NCBI GenBank assembly: GCA_003484545.1
Contig: DNCF01000065.1
Location: 1 to 19,308 of the forward strand
DNA length: 19,308 bases
Direction of reading: 5' to 3'
Source: Massilia sp.
Lineage (GTDB): Bacteria; Pseudomonadota; Gammaproteobacteria; Burkholderiales; Burkholderiaceae_D
Positions 1 to 8,497 of the stretch are shown in pieces. Both the position numbers and the translations under genes were made by a program. The notes under the pieces were generated by a model. The model had not been told where the DNA came from and ran no database searches. It was given only the letters and a program-made list of their open reading frames with translations. The first letter of the stretch is position 1. Each line of letters opens with the position of its first letter.

Positions 1-14
1 TAACCGATCGTTCA

Positions 15-20
15 AATAGG
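15..20 (+). promoter_or_regulatory. Ribosome binding site for nuoA
   Basis: The string AATAGG lies seven bases before the GTG at 28 and is the only Shine-Dalgarno-like match in the short leader. It supports GTG 28 as the nuoA start. The first 27 bases show no promoter, so the operon promoter must lie left of the window. Confidence 0.45.
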
Positions 21-27
21 CTCCATC

Positions 28-387
28 GTGAACCTCGAAAATTACTTCCCCGTTCTTCTCTTCATCCTGATTGGCGTCGGTGTCGGCGTCGCTCCCCAGG
101 TGCTCGGCTACCTGCTCGGTCCGAACCGTCCCGACGCTGCCAAGCTCTCTCCTTACGAATGCGGCTTCGAAGCCTTCGAAGATGCCCGCATGAAGTTCGA
201 CGTTCGCTACTACCTGGTGGCGATCCTGTTTATTTTGTTTGATCTGGAAACGGCATTCTTCTTCCCATGGGGCGTCTCGATGCGCGAACTGGGCTGGACC
301 GGTTTCGTCACGATGATGGTGTTCATCGCCGAATTCGTCGTCGGTTTCTGGTACATCTGGAAGAAAGGTGCCCTTGATTGGGAATAA
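28..387 (+). CDS. nuoA: NADH-quinone oxidoreductase subunit A (NuoA)
   Basis: NuoA is a small membrane subunit of complex I (mitochondrial ND3 counterpart) at the junction between the quinone-reducing arm and the proton-pumping arm in the inner membrane. The protein has 119 residues, the usual length, with three hydrophobic segments near residues 8-30, 62-80 and 90-110. The conserved loop between the first two carries the YECGFE motif with Cys45, the counterpart of the ND3 loop cysteine. Asp72 and Glu74 in FDLETAFFFPW match the conserved acidic pair of the second membrane helix. Translation starts at GTG, supported by AATAGG seven bases upstream. It is first in the nuo operon, with nuoB three bases after its stop. 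The identification is firm. Confidence 0.97.
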   Translation: MNLENYFPVLLFILIGVGVGVAPQVLGYLLGPNRPDAAKLSPYECGFEAFEDARMKFDVRYYLVAILFILFDLETAFFFPWGVSMRELGWTGFVTMMVFIAEFVVGFWYIWKKGALDWE

Positions 388-390
388 GCC

Positions 391-867
391 ATGGCTATTG
401 AAGGCGTATTAAACGAAGGTTTCATTACCACCACAGCCGATAAGCTGATCAACTGGGCGCGCACGGGATCGATGTTCCCGATGACGTTTGGCCTGGCCTG
501 CTGCGCGGTCGAGATGATGCATGTGGGCGCCGCCCGCTATGACCTCGACCGTTTCGGCATTGTGTTCCGCCCCTCGCCGCGTCAGTCCGACGTGATGATC
601 GTCGCCGGCACGCTGTGCAACAAGATGGCGCCGGCGCTGCGCAAGGTGTACGACCAGATGGCCGAGCCGCGCTGGGTGATCTCGATGGGTTCCTGCGCCA
701 ACGGCGGCGGCTACTACCACTACTCGTACTCGGTGGTGCGCGGCTGCGACCGTATCGTGCCGGTCGACGTGTATGTCCCGGGTTGCCCGCCGACGGCTGA
801 AGCCCTGCTGTACGGCATCATGCAGCTGCAGAACAAGATCAAGCGCACCAACACGATCGCGCGTTAA
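391..867 (+). CDS. nuoB: NADH-quinone oxidoreductase subunit B (NuoB)
   Basis: NuoB (PSST/20 kDa subunit) carries cluster N2, the last [4Fe-4S] centre before ubiquinone, and forms the quinone pocket with NuoD. The 158-residue protein shows all four N2 ligands: the tandem pair Cys37-Cys38 in GLACCAVE, Cys102 in SMGSCANGGG and Cys132 in VPGCPPT. The length is typical for proteobacteria. The ATG is three bases after the nuoA stop, so its ribosome binding site lies inside the nuoA 3' end (GGGA in TTGGGAATAA) and the two genes are probably translationally coupled. nuoC follows after 17 bases. I see nothing unusual, and the assignment is firm. Confidence 0.98.
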   Translation: MAIEGVLNEGFITTTADKLINWARTGSMFPMTFGLACCAVEMMHVGAARYDLDRFGIVFRPSPRQSDVMIVAGTLCNKMAPALRKVYDQMAEPRWVISMGSCANGGGYYHYSYSVVRGCDRIVPVDVYVPGCPPTAEALLYGIMQLQNKIKRTNTIAR

Positions 868-884
868 CACCTGCCGGATTCACC

Positions 885-1478
885 ATGACGACAAAACTCG
901 AAGTCCTCCAACTCGCCCTGGAAAAAGCACTGGGCGAGGGCGCCGCCATTTCGACGGCGCTCGGCGAAGTGACCGTGGTGGTCAAGGCCGCCGATTACCT
1001 GCGCTCGATGCAGATCCTGCGCGACGACCCGTCGCTGAAGTTCGAAGAACTGATCGACCTGTGCGGCGTCGACTATTCCCAGTACGGCGAAGGCACCTGG
1101 GACGGCCTGCGTTTCGCGGTCGTCTCGCACCTGCTGTCGATCGAACACAACTGGCGCGTGCGCGTGCGCGTGTTCTGCCCGGACGACGACATGCCCCTGG
1201 TCGAGTCGGTAACAAGCATCTGGCGCGGCGCCAACTGGTACGAGCGCGAAGCCTTCGACCTGTTCGGCATCCTGTTCGACGGTCACGGCGACCTGCGCCG
1301 CATCCTGACCGACTATGGCTTCATCGGCCACCCGTTCCGCAAGGACTTCCCGATCTCGGGCTACGTCGAAATGCGCTACGACCCCGAACAGAAGCGCGTG
1401 ATCTACCAACCCGTGACGATCGAGCCGCGTGAAAACATTCCGCGCGTGATCCGCGAAGAAACCTACGGGATGAAATAA
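885..1478 (+). CDS. nuoC: NADH-quinone oxidoreductase subunit C (NuoC)
   Basis: NuoC (30 kDa subunit) is a structural subunit of the peripheral arm that packs against NuoD and has no cofactor. The 197-residue protein carries the 30 kDa-subunit signature at residues 120-141, starting EREAFDLFGILFDGH and ending LRRIL, followed by the GHPFRKDFP segment at 149-156. It is a separate gene, not the NuoCD fusion of Escherichia coli; separate genes are usual in beta-proteobacteria. A weak GGA lies just before the ATG. The stop TAA shares one base with the nuoD ATG (TAATG), which indicates translational coupling. The assignment is firm. Confidence 0.97.
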   Translation: MTTKLEVLQLALEKALGEGAAISTALGEVTVVVKAADYLRSMQILRDDPSLKFEELIDLCGVDYSQYGEGTWDGLRFAVVSHLLSIEHNWRVRVRVFCPDDDMPLVESVTSIWRGANWYEREAFDLFGILFDGHGDLRRILTDYGFIGHPFRKDFPISGYVEMRYDPEQKRVIYQPVTIEPRENIPRVIREETYGMK

Positions 1479-2731
1479 TGGCTGAGCTTAAGAACTACAC
1501 CCTGAACTTTGGTCCGCAGCACCCGGCAGCGCACGGCGTGCTGCGCCTGGTGCTGGAACTGGACGGCGAAGTGATCCAGCGCGCCGACCCGCACATCGGC
1601 CTGCTGCACCGCGGCACCGAGAAGCTGGCGGAAACCCGCACCTACCTGCAGTCCGTGCCTTACATGGACCGCCTCGACTACGTCTCGATGATGTGCAACG
1701 AGCACGGTTACGTGCTGGCCATCGAGAAGCTGCTCGGCATCGAAGCGCCGATCCGCGCCCAGTACATCCGCGTCATGTTCGACGAGATCACGCGCCTCCT
1801 GAACCACCTGATGTGGCTCGGCGCGCACGCGCTCGACATCGGCGCCATGGGCCCCTTCCTGTACGCCTTCCGCGACCGCGAAGACCTGTTCGACGTCTAT
1901 GAAGCCGTCTCGGGCGCGCGCATGCACGCGGCCTACTACCGTCCGGGCGGCGTCTACCGCGACCTGCCGGACACCATGCCGCAGCACAAGGAATCGATCA
2001 TCCGCTCGAAGCAGGCGATCGCCAAGCTGAACGAAGACCGCCAGGGTTCGGTGCTCGACTTCATCGAAGCCTTCACCAAGCGCTTCGACGGCTACGTCGA
2101 CGAGTACGAGACGTTGCTGACCGATAACCGCATCTGGAAGCAGCGTACGGTCGGCATCGGCGTCGTGTCGCCGGAAGCGGCGAAGGCCATGGGCTTCACC
2201 GGCGCCATGCTGCGCGGCTCGGGCATCGCCTGGGACCTGCGCAAGACCCAGCCGTACGCCGTCTACGACAAGCTCGACTTCGATATCCCGGTCGGCACCA
2301 ACGGCGACTCCTACGACCGCTACCTGGTCCGCGTGGAAGAGATGCGCCAGTCGAACCGCATCATCAAGCAGTGCATCGCCTGGCTGCGCGTCAACCAGGG
2401 TCCGGTCATGGTCGACAACTACAAGGTCGTCCCGCCGAAGCGCGAAGACATGAAGTCGAACATGGAATCGCTGATCCACCACTTCAAGCTGTTCACCGAA
2501 GGCTTCCACGTGCCGGAAGGCGAAGCCTACGCCGCGGTCGAGCACCCGAAGGGCGAGTTCGGCATCTACATCGTGTCCGACGGCGCCAACAAGCCGTACC
2601 GCCTGAAGATCCGCACGCCCGACTATGCCCACCTGCAGAGCCTGGACGAGATGGCCCGCGGCCACATGATCGCCGACGCCGTCACGATCATCGGTACGCA
2701 AGACATCGTTTTCGGCTCCATTGACCGATAA
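1478..2731 (+). CDS. nuoD: NADH-quinone oxidoreductase subunit D (NuoD)
   Basis: NuoD (49 kDa subunit) builds the ubiquinone-binding site with NuoB. It is evolutionarily related to the large subunit of [NiFe] hydrogenases but has lost the metal-binding cysteines. The 417-residue protein begins with the family motif FGPQHPAAHGVLRL (residues 11-24) and continues with HIGLLHRGTEKL (39-50). His19 and Tyr68 have the same spacing (49 residues) as the quinone head-group ligands His38 and Tyr87 that I recall from the Thermus enzyme; this mapping is by eye. The start overlaps the nuoC stop by one base. nuoE follows after 21 bases. The protein is full length. Confidence 0.98.
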   Translation: MAELKNYTLNFGPQHPAAHGVLRLVLELDGEVIQRADPHIGLLHRGTEKLAETRTYLQSVPYMDRLDYVSMMCNEHGYVLAIEKLLGIEAPIRAQYIRVMFDEITRLLNHLMWLGAHALDIGAMGPFLYAFRDREDLFDVYEAVSGARMHAAYYRPGGVYRDLPDTMPQHKESIIRSKQAIAKLNEDRQGSVLDFIEAFTKRFDGYVDEYETLLTDNRIWKQRTVGIGVVSPEAAKAMGFTGAMLRGSGIAWDLRKTQPYAVYDKLDFDIPVGTNGDSYDRYLVRVEEMRQSNRIIKQCIAWLRVNQGPVMVDNYKVVPPKREDMKSNMESLIHHFKLFTEGFHVPEGEAYAAVEHPKGEFGIYIVSDGANKPYRLKIRTPDYAHLQSLDEMARGHMIADAVTIIGTQDIVFGSIDR

Positions 2732-2752
2732 GTCCGAAAGGCAGAAGAGATT

Positions 2753-3232
2753 ATGTTGTTATCTGAGCAGTGCTATAAAAAAATCGACCGCGAGCTGGCC
2801 AAGTATCCGGCCGACCAGCGCCAGAGCGCCGTGATGGCCTCGCTGGCCCACGCCCAGGTCGAACTGGGTTGGCTGTCGCCCGAAACCATGCAGGAAATCG
2901 CCGACTACATCGGCATGCCGGCCATCGCCGTGCAGGAAGTGGCGACCTTCTACAACATGTACAACACCCGTCCGGTGGGCAAGCACAAGATCACCGTGTG
3001 CACCAACCTGCCGTGCGCGCTGTCCGGCGGCGAGCGTGCCGCCAAGCACCTGAAAGACAAGCTCGGCGTCGAATTCCGCGGCACCACCGAAGACGGCCAA
3101 TTCACCGTCCTCGAAGGCGAGTGCATGGGCGCGTGCGGCGACGCACCGGTCATGCTGGTGAATAACCACCGCATGTGCTCGTTCATGAGCAACGACAAGA
3201 TCGACGCCCTCGTTGAGGAACTGAAGAAATGA
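2753..3232 (+). CDS. nuoE: NADH-quinone oxidoreductase subunit E (NuoE)
   Basis: NuoE (24 kDa subunit) is a thioredoxin-fold protein that carries the [2Fe-2S] cluster N1a in the NADH-dehydrogenase module. The 159-residue protein shows the four ligands in the usual arrangement: Cys83 and Cys88 in TVCTNLPC, and Cys124 and Cys128 in GECMGAC. The helical N-terminal domain, including the conserved EVATFYNMYNTRPVGK stretch (residues 62-77), is present. A purine-rich GCAGAAGAGA precedes the ATG. Its last four bases (ATGA) are shared with the nuoF start, a typical coupling overlap between partners that bind each other one to one. Confidence 0.98.
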   Translation: MLLSEQCYKKIDRELAKYPADQRQSAVMASLAHAQVELGWLSPETMQEIADYIGMPAIAVQEVATFYNMYNTRPVGKHKITVCTNLPCALSGGERAAKHLKDKLGVEFRGTTEDGQFTVLEGECMGACGDAPVMLVNNHRMCSFMSNDKIDALVEELKK

Positions 3233-4524
3233 CCAGCCTGCACGACCGTCACATCAATCCGCTGATCCTGAAGGACCTGAACGGCGAGAACTGGCACCTG
3301 GAAGACTACGTCAAGCGCGGCGGCTACTCGGCCCTGCGTCGTATTCTGGAAGGCAAAATTGCGCCGGAACAGATCATCGCCGACCTGAAGACCTCGGGCC
3401 TGCGCGGCCGCGGCGGCGCCGGTTTCCCGACCGGCCTGAAGTGGAGCTTCATGCCGCGCCAGTACCCGGGCCAGAAATACCTCGTCTGCAACACCGACGA
3501 AGGCGAGCCGGGCACGTTCAAGGACCGCGACATCATCCGCTACAACCCGCACGCGCTGATCGAAGGCATGGCCATCGGCGCCTACGCGATGGGCATCACC
3601 GTGGGCTACAACTACATCCACGGCGAGATCTTCCAGGAATACCTGCGTTTCGAAGAGGCGCTGGAAGAGGCGCGCGCCGCCGGCTTCCTGGGCGATAACA
3701 TCCTGGGTTCGGAATTCTCGTTCCAGCTGCACGCCCACCACGGCTACGGCGCCTACATCTGCGGCGAAGAAACCGCGCTGCTCGAGTCGCTGGAAGGCAA
3801 GAAGGGCCAGCCGCGCTTCAAGCCGCCGTTCCCGGCCTCGTTCGGCCTGTACGGCAAGCCGACCACGATCAACAACACCGAGACCTTCGCGGCCGTCCCG
3901 TTCATCCTGAACCTCGGTCCCGAGAACTACATGGGCCTGGGCAAGCCGAACAACGGCGGCACCAAGATCTTCTCGATCTCGGGCGACGTCGAGCGTCCGG
4001 GCAACTACGAGGTCCCGCTGGGCACCCCGTTCGCCAAGCTGATGGAGCTGGCCGGTGGCATGCGCGGCGGCAAGAAGATCAAGGCCGTGATCCCGGGCGG
4101 CTCCTCCGCGCCGGTGGTCCGCGGCGACGTCATGATGGACACCGACCTGGACTACGACTCGATCGCGAAAGCCGGTTCGATGCTCGGTTCGGGCGCCGTC
4201 ATCGTCATGGACGAGACGCGCTGCATGGTCAAGTCGCTGCTGCGCCTGTCCTACTTCTACTACGAAGAATCCTGCGGCCAGTGCACGCCGTGCCGCGAAG
4301 GCACCGGCTGGATGTACCGCATGGTGCACCGCATCGAACACGGCCAGGGCCGTCCGGAAGACATGGACCTGCTGAACTCGGTCGCCGACAACATCCAGGG
4401 CCGCACCATCTGCGCGCTGGGCGATGCCGCCGCGATGCCGGTTCGCGCCATGATCAAGAACTTCCGCGAGGAATTCGAATATCACATCGAGCACAAGCAC
4501 TGCCTCGTGCCCACTTACCTTTAA
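3229..4524 (+). CDS. nuoF: NADH-quinone oxidoreductase subunit F (NuoF)
   Basis: NuoF (51 kDa subunit) oxidises NADH. It binds NADH and FMN and carries the [4Fe-4S] cluster N3. The 431-residue protein has the glycine-rich FMN/NADH loop GRGGAGFPTG at residues 60-69 and the NTDEGEPGTFKDR segment at 88-100, which lines the flavin site. The N3 ligands are Cys349, Cys352 and Cys355 in ESCGQCTPC and Cys395 in GRTICALGD. The length is normal. It overlaps nuoE by four bases and is followed 20 bases later by nuoG, which keeps the three NADH-module genes together as E-F-G. The assignment is firm. Confidence 0.98.
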   Translation: MTSLHDRHINPLILKDLNGENWHLEDYVKRGGYSALRRILEGKIAPEQIIADLKTSGLRGRGGAGFPTGLKWSFMPRQYPGQKYLVCNTDEGEPGTFKDRDIIRYNPHALIEGMAIGAYAMGITVGYNYIHGEIFQEYLRFEEALEEARAAGFLGDNILGSEFSFQLHAHHGYGAYICGEETALLESLEGKKGQPRFKPPFPASFGLYGKPTTINNTETFAAVPFILNLGPENYMGLGKPNNGGTKIFSISGDVERPGNYEVPLGTPFAKLMELAGGMRGGKKIKAVIPGGSSAPVVRGDVMMDTDLDYDSIAKAGSMLGSGAVIVMDETRCMVKSLLRLSYFYYEESCGQCTPCREGTGWMYRMVHRIEHGQGRPEDMDLLNSVADNIQGRTICALGDAAAMPVRAMIKNFREEFEYHIEHKHCLVPTYL

Positions 4525-4544
4525 GCCAGGTCAGGTAACGACAA

Positions 4545-6887
4545 ATGGTTGAAATTGAATTAGACGGCAAGAAAGTCGAAGTCGCACCAGGTTCCATGGT
4601 GATGGACGCCGCAAACAAACTCGGGACCTATATCCCGCACTTCTGCTATCACAAGAAACTGTCGATCGCAGCGAACTGCCGCATGTGCCTGGTCGAGGTC
4701 GAGAAAGCCCCGAAACCGCTGCCGGCCTGCGCCACCCCGGTCTCGCCGGGAATGATCGTGCGCACCCACAGCGACAAGGCCGTGCACGCGCAGAAGTCGG
4801 TCATGGAGTTCCTGCTGATTAACCACCCGCTGGATTGCCCGATCTGCGACCAGGGCGGCGAATGCCAGCTGCAGGACCTGGCCGTCGGCTACGGCAAGGG
4901 CAACTCGCGCTACCAGGAAGAAAAGCGCGTGGTGACCCCGAAGGAAGCCGGCCCGCTGATCTCGATGGAAGAGATGAGCCGCTGCATCCAGTGCACCCGT
5001 TGCGTGCGTTTCGGCCAGGAAGTGGCCGGCGTCATGGAATTCGGCATGCTGGGCCGCGGCGAGCACTCGGAAATCACCACTTTCGTCGGCAAGACCGTCG
5101 ACTCGGAAGTGTCGGGCAACATGATCGACCTGTGCCCGGTCGGCGCGCTCACCTCGAAGCCTTTCCGTTATTCCGCGCGTCCGTGGGAACTGCAGCGCCG
5201 CCGTTCGGTCTCCCCGCACGACTCGCTCGGCACCAACCTGATCGTCCAGGTCAAGGGCGGCAAGGTCATGCGCGTGCTGCCGCTGGAAAACGAAGCCATC
5301 AACGAATGCTGGCTGTCGGACAAGGACCGCTTCTCGTACGAAGCCCTGGACAACGCCGACCGCCTGATCAACCCGATGATCAAGCAGGGCGGCGAGTGGA
5401 TCGAGACCGACTGGCAGACCGCGCTGGAATACGTGGCCCACGGCCTGCGTAACATCCGTCACGAGCATGGCGCGGACAGCATCGCCGCCGTCGGCACCGC
5501 CCACTCGACGGTCGAAGAGCTGTACCTGCTGCAGAAGGCCATGCGCGGCTTCGGCGTCGAGAACGTCGACTTCCGCCTGCGCCAGACCGACTTCGCCCTG
5601 GACGGCGCGGTCACCCCGTGGCTGGGCATGCCGATCGCCGAGCTGTCGAACCTGAAGCGCGCCTTCGTCATCGGTTCGTTCCTGCGCAAGGACCACCCGC
5701 TGGTCGCGACCCGTCTGCGCCAGGCAGTGAAGGGCGGCGCCAAGCTGTCGATCCTGCACGCGACCGACGAGGACAACCTGATCCCGACCGCCAACAAGAT
5801 GATCGCCGCGCCGACCGACTGGCTCGCCGCGCTGTCGGAGATCGTCTCGGCCGTCGCCGCCGCCAAGGAAACCGCGGCACCGGCCGGCTTCGAGAACATC
5901 GAAGCGGGTGACGCCGCCAAAGCCATCGCCGCCTCGCTGGTCGCGGTCGGCGCCGAGCTGCCGGGCGCGATCCTGCTGGGTAACTCGGTCACCCACCATC
6001 CGGAGGCATCGAAGATCCACGCCGCGGCGCAATGGATCGCCAACGCCACCGGCGCCAAGTTCGGCTACTTCGTGGAAGCGGCCAACACCGTCGGCGGCTA
6101 CCTGGTGAACGCCGTCTCGCCGAAAGCTGCCGACCTGTTCAGCGTACCGAAGAAAGCTTATGTGCTGCTTAACGCCGAGCCGGAACTGGACGCGGCCAAC
6201 CCGCAGCAAGCCCGCGCCGCCCTGAACGGCGCCGAGATGGTCGTCGCCATGTCGGCCTTCAAGCACGGCCTGGACTACGCCGACGTGCTGTTGCCGATCT
6301 CGCCGTTCAGCGAGACCGCCGGCACTTTTGTGAACTGCGAAGGCCGCGCACAGAGCTTCAACGGCACCGTGCGTCCGCTGGGCGAAACCCGCCCGGCCTG
6401 GAAAGTGCTGCGCGTGCTGGGCAACCTGCTGGGCGTGTCGGGCTTCGACTACGAGAACTCGGAATCGATCCGCGACGAAGCGCTGGGCAAGGGCGTGTTC
6501 GACCACGCGGCCAAGCTGAACAACGTGGCCAAGCTGGCCCCGAGCGCCGCCAAGCGTTCGGAAGAAGCTGGTTCGCTGCAGCGCATCGCCGACGTGCCGA
6601 TCTACTTCGCCGACGCCATCGCGCGCCGTTCCGAGCCGCTGCTGCGCACGGCCGACGCCAATGCGCCGCTGGTGCGCCTGCCGGCGGCATTGGCCGAGAA
6701 GCTGGGCGTAAAGGCCGGCGACGCGGTCAAGGTCACCCAGGGCACTGGCTCGGCCGTGCTGGTCGCCGACGTCGACGCGCGCCTGCCGGCGAACGTCGTG
6801 CGCGTGGCCGCCGCTCATCCGGCAACCGCGACGCTGGGCGCAATGTTCGGCTCCATCAACATTGAAAAAGCAGGGGAGGGCAAGTAA
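4545..6887 (+). CDS. nuoG: NADH-quinone oxidoreductase subunit G (NuoG)
   Basis: NuoG (75 kDa subunit) is the largest peripheral-arm subunit and passes electrons from NuoF along a chain of Fe-S clusters. In the 780-residue protein the N-terminal ferredoxin domain has [2Fe-2S] N1b ligands Cys34, Cys45, Cys48 and Cys62. The His-ligated cluster N5 uses His94, Cys98, Cys101 and Cys107. Cluster N4 uses Cys147, Cys150, Cys153 and Cys197. The remainder is a molybdopterin-oxidoreductase-like domain that holds no metal in complex I. The CxxCxxxC motif of the extra N7 cluster is absent after residue 210, where the text reads RRRSVSPHDSLG, so this is the mitochondrial-like type. AGG-containing sequence precedes the ATG. 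The stop overlaps the nuoH start by one base (TAATG). Confidence 0.98.
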   Translation: MVEIELDGKKVEVAPGSMVMDAANKLGTYIPHFCYHKKLSIAANCRMCLVEVEKAPKPLPACATPVSPGMIVRTHSDKAVHAQKSVMEFLLINHPLDCPICDQGGECQLQDLAVGYGKGNSRYQEEKRVVTPKEAGPLISMEEMSRCIQCTRCVRFGQEVAGVMEFGMLGRGEHSEITTFVGKTVDSEVSGNMIDLCPVGALTSKPFRYSARPWELQRRRSVSPHDSLGTNLIVQVKGGKVMRVLPLENEAINECWLSDKDRFSYEALDNADRLINPMIKQGGEWIETDWQTALEYVAHGLRNIRHEHGADSIAAVGTAHSTVEELYLLQKAMRGFGVENVDFRLRQTDFALDGAVTPWLGMPIAELSNLKRAFVIGSFLRKDHPLVATRLRQAVKGGAKLSILHATDEDNLIPTANKMIAAPTDWLAALSEIVSAVAAAKETAAPAGFENIEAGDAAKAIAASLVAVGAELPGAILLGNSVTHHPEASKIHAAAQWIANATGAKFGYFVEAANTVGGYLVNAVSPKAADLFSVPKKAYVLLNAEPELDAANPQQARAALNGAEMVVAMSAFKHGLDYADVLLPISPFSETAGTFVNCEGRAQSFNGTVRPLGETRPAWKVLRVLGNLLGVSGFDYENSESIRDEALGKGVFDHAAKLNNVAKLAPSAAKRSEEAGSLQRIADVPIYFADAIARRSEPLLRTADANAPLVRLPAALAEKLGVKAGDAVKVTQGTGSAVLVADVDARLPANVVRVAAAHPATATLGAMFGSINIEKAGEGK

Positions 6888-7972
6888 TGGCAACGCCCGG
6901 TTTTATCGATAACATCTACACCAGCGGCGATGCGCTGCTGGGACCGACCGCGTGGACCCTGGTCTGGACCGTGGTCAAGATCCTGTGCGTGCTGCTGCCG
7001 CTGATGGGCCTGGTCGCCTATGCCACCCTGTGGGAACGCAAGCTGATCGGCTGGATCCACATCCGTCTCGGCCCGAACCGCGTCGGTCCGGGCGGCCTGC
7101 TGCAGCCGATCGCCGACGCGGTCAAGCTGCTGGTCAAGGAGATCGTGATCCCGACCCGCGCCACCACCAAGCTGTTCATCCTGGGCCCGATCATGACCAT
7201 CATGCCGGCCCTGGCCGCCTGGTCGGTCGTGCCTTTCGGTCCGGAAGCGGCGCTGGCCAACGTCAACGCCGGCGTCCTGCTGCTGCTGGCGATCACCTCG
7301 ATCGAGGTGTACGGCATCATCATCGCCGGCTGGGCCTCGAACTCGAAGTACGCCTTCATGGGTGCGATGCGCGCTTCGGCACAGATGATTTCCTATGAGA
7401 TCCCGATGGGCTTCGTGCTGGTCGTGGTGCTGATGGTCTCGGGTTCGCTGAACTTCACCGACATCGTGATGGGCCAGGACCGCGGCATGTTCGCCGACAT
7501 GGGCCTGAACTTCCTGTCGTGGAACTGGCTGCCGCTGCTGCCGCTGTTCTTCATCTACTTCATCTCGGGCCTGGCCGAGTGCAACCGCCACCCGTTCGAC
7601 GTGGTGGAAGGCGAGTCGGAGATCGTGGCCGGCCACATGGTGGAATACTCGGGCATGTCCTACGCGATGTTCATGCTGGCCGAATACGCCAACATGATCC
7701 TGATCGGCACCCTGGCCTCGATCATGTTCCTGGGCGGCTGGCACGCGCCGTTCGCCTTCCTGGAATTCGGCGGCGCCTTCGGCGGCTTCTTCTGGCTGTT
7801 CGTGAAGATGTTCCTGATGGTCTCGGCGATGGTCTGGGTTCGCGGCACCTTCCCGCGCTACCGCTATGACCAGATCATGCGCCTGGGCTGGAAAGTGTTC
7901 ATCCCGGTGACCCTGGTCTGGCTGGTGCTGGTCGCGGCCATCATGCAGACGTCCTGGAATATTTGGAAGTAA
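6887..7972 (+). CDS. nuoH: NADH-quinone oxidoreductase subunit H (NuoH)
   Basis: NuoH (ND1) is the membrane subunit that anchors the peripheral arm and forms the entry of the quinone channel. The 361-residue protein is strongly hydrophobic, with about eight membrane helices. It contains the ND1 signature starting ERKLIGWIHIRLGPNRVGPGG at residue 50. The acidic cytoplasmic loop AECNRHPFDVVEGESE (residues 230-245) is also present; its glutamates belong to the conserved charged path beneath the quinone cavity. The start shares one base with the nuoG stop. nuoI begins 14 bases after the stop. It is full length and firmly assigned. Confidence 0.98.
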   Translation: MATPGFIDNIYTSGDALLGPTAWTLVWTVVKILCVLLPLMGLVAYATLWERKLIGWIHIRLGPNRVGPGGLLQPIADAVKLLVKEIVIPTRATTKLFILGPIMTIMPALAAWSVVPFGPEAALANVNAGVLLLLAITSIEVYGIIIAGWASNSKYAFMGAMRASAQMISYEIPMGFVLVVVLMVSGSLNFTDIVMGQDRGMFADMGLNFLSWNWLPLLPLFFIYFISGLAECNRHPFDVVEGESEIVAGHMVEYSGMSYAMFMLAEYANMILIGTLASIMFLGGWHAPFAFLEFGGAFGGFFWLFVKMFLMVSAMVWVRGTFPRYRYDQIMRLGWKVFIPVTLVWLVLVAAIMQTSWNIWK

Positions 7973-7986
7973 GGAAGCGCATTCAA

Positions 7987-8475
7987 ATGAACCGTATTAA
8001 AGAAATCTTCGGCAGCCTGATGCTGACCGAGCTGTTCAAGGGTCTGGCGCTGACCGGCAAATATGCCCTGTCGCGCAAGATCACCGTGCAGTACCCGGAA
8101 GAGAAGACCCCGATGTCGAATCGCTTCCGCGGCCTGCACGCCCTGCGCCGCTACCCGAACGGGGAAGAGCGCTGCATCGCCTGCAAACTGTGCGAAGCGG
8201 TCTGCCCGGCCATGGCCATCACGATCGAATCGGCGCAGCGCGAGGACGGCACCCGCCGCACCACGCGCTACGACATCGACCTGACCAAGTGCATCTTCTG
8301 CGGCTTCTGCGAAGAGTCCTGCCCGGTCGACTCGATCGTGGAAACCCACGTGCTGGAATACCACGGCGAGAAGCGCGGCGATCTCTACTACACCAAAGAG
8401 ATGCTGCTGGCCGTGGGTGACCGCTACGAGGCCGACATCGCCGCCGCCCGCGCGGCCGACGCCAAGTACCGATAA
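7987..8475 (+). CDS. nuoI: NADH-quinone oxidoreductase subunit I (NuoI)
   Basis: NuoI (TYKY, 23 kDa subunit) is an 8Fe ferredoxin-like protein whose clusters N6a and N6b pass electrons from NuoG to cluster N2 in NuoB. The 162-residue protein has two CxxCxxCxxxCP motifs: Cys63, 66, 69, 73 in RCIACKLCEAVCP and Cys102, 105, 108, 112 in KCIFCGFCEESCP. I chose ATG 7987 (MNRIKEIF) over an in-frame ATG at 7963 because the upstream one lies inside the end of nuoH. The chosen start also has a good Shine-Dalgarno (AAGGA) in the 14-base gap. nuoJ follows after 22 bases. Confidence 0.97.
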   Translation: MNRIKEIFGSLMLTELFKGLALTGKYALSRKITVQYPEEKTPMSNRFRGLHALRRYPNGEERCIACKLCEAVCPAMAITIESAQREDGTRRTTRYDIDLTKCIFCGFCEESCPVDSIVETHVLEYHGEKRGDLYYTKEMLLAVGDRYEADIAAARAADAKYR

Positions 8476-8497
8476 CAAGAAGAGGCCCGGTTTAGTC

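Noticed and set aside
1..27. Operon promoter or the end of an upstream gene before nuoA
   Set aside because: Only 27 bases are visible. The TAA at position 1 cannot be assigned to a gene and no promoter hexamers are seen.
7963..7986. Upstream in-frame start for nuoI
   Set aside because: It lies within the last codons of nuoH and adds residues not expected for NuoI. ATG 7987 has a better ribosome site.
8417..8497. Upstream in-frame start for nuoJ
   Set aside because: It overlaps the end of nuoI and gives a Pro/Thr-rich stretch, while NuoJ homologues begin at the hydrophobic MEFTTVLF.
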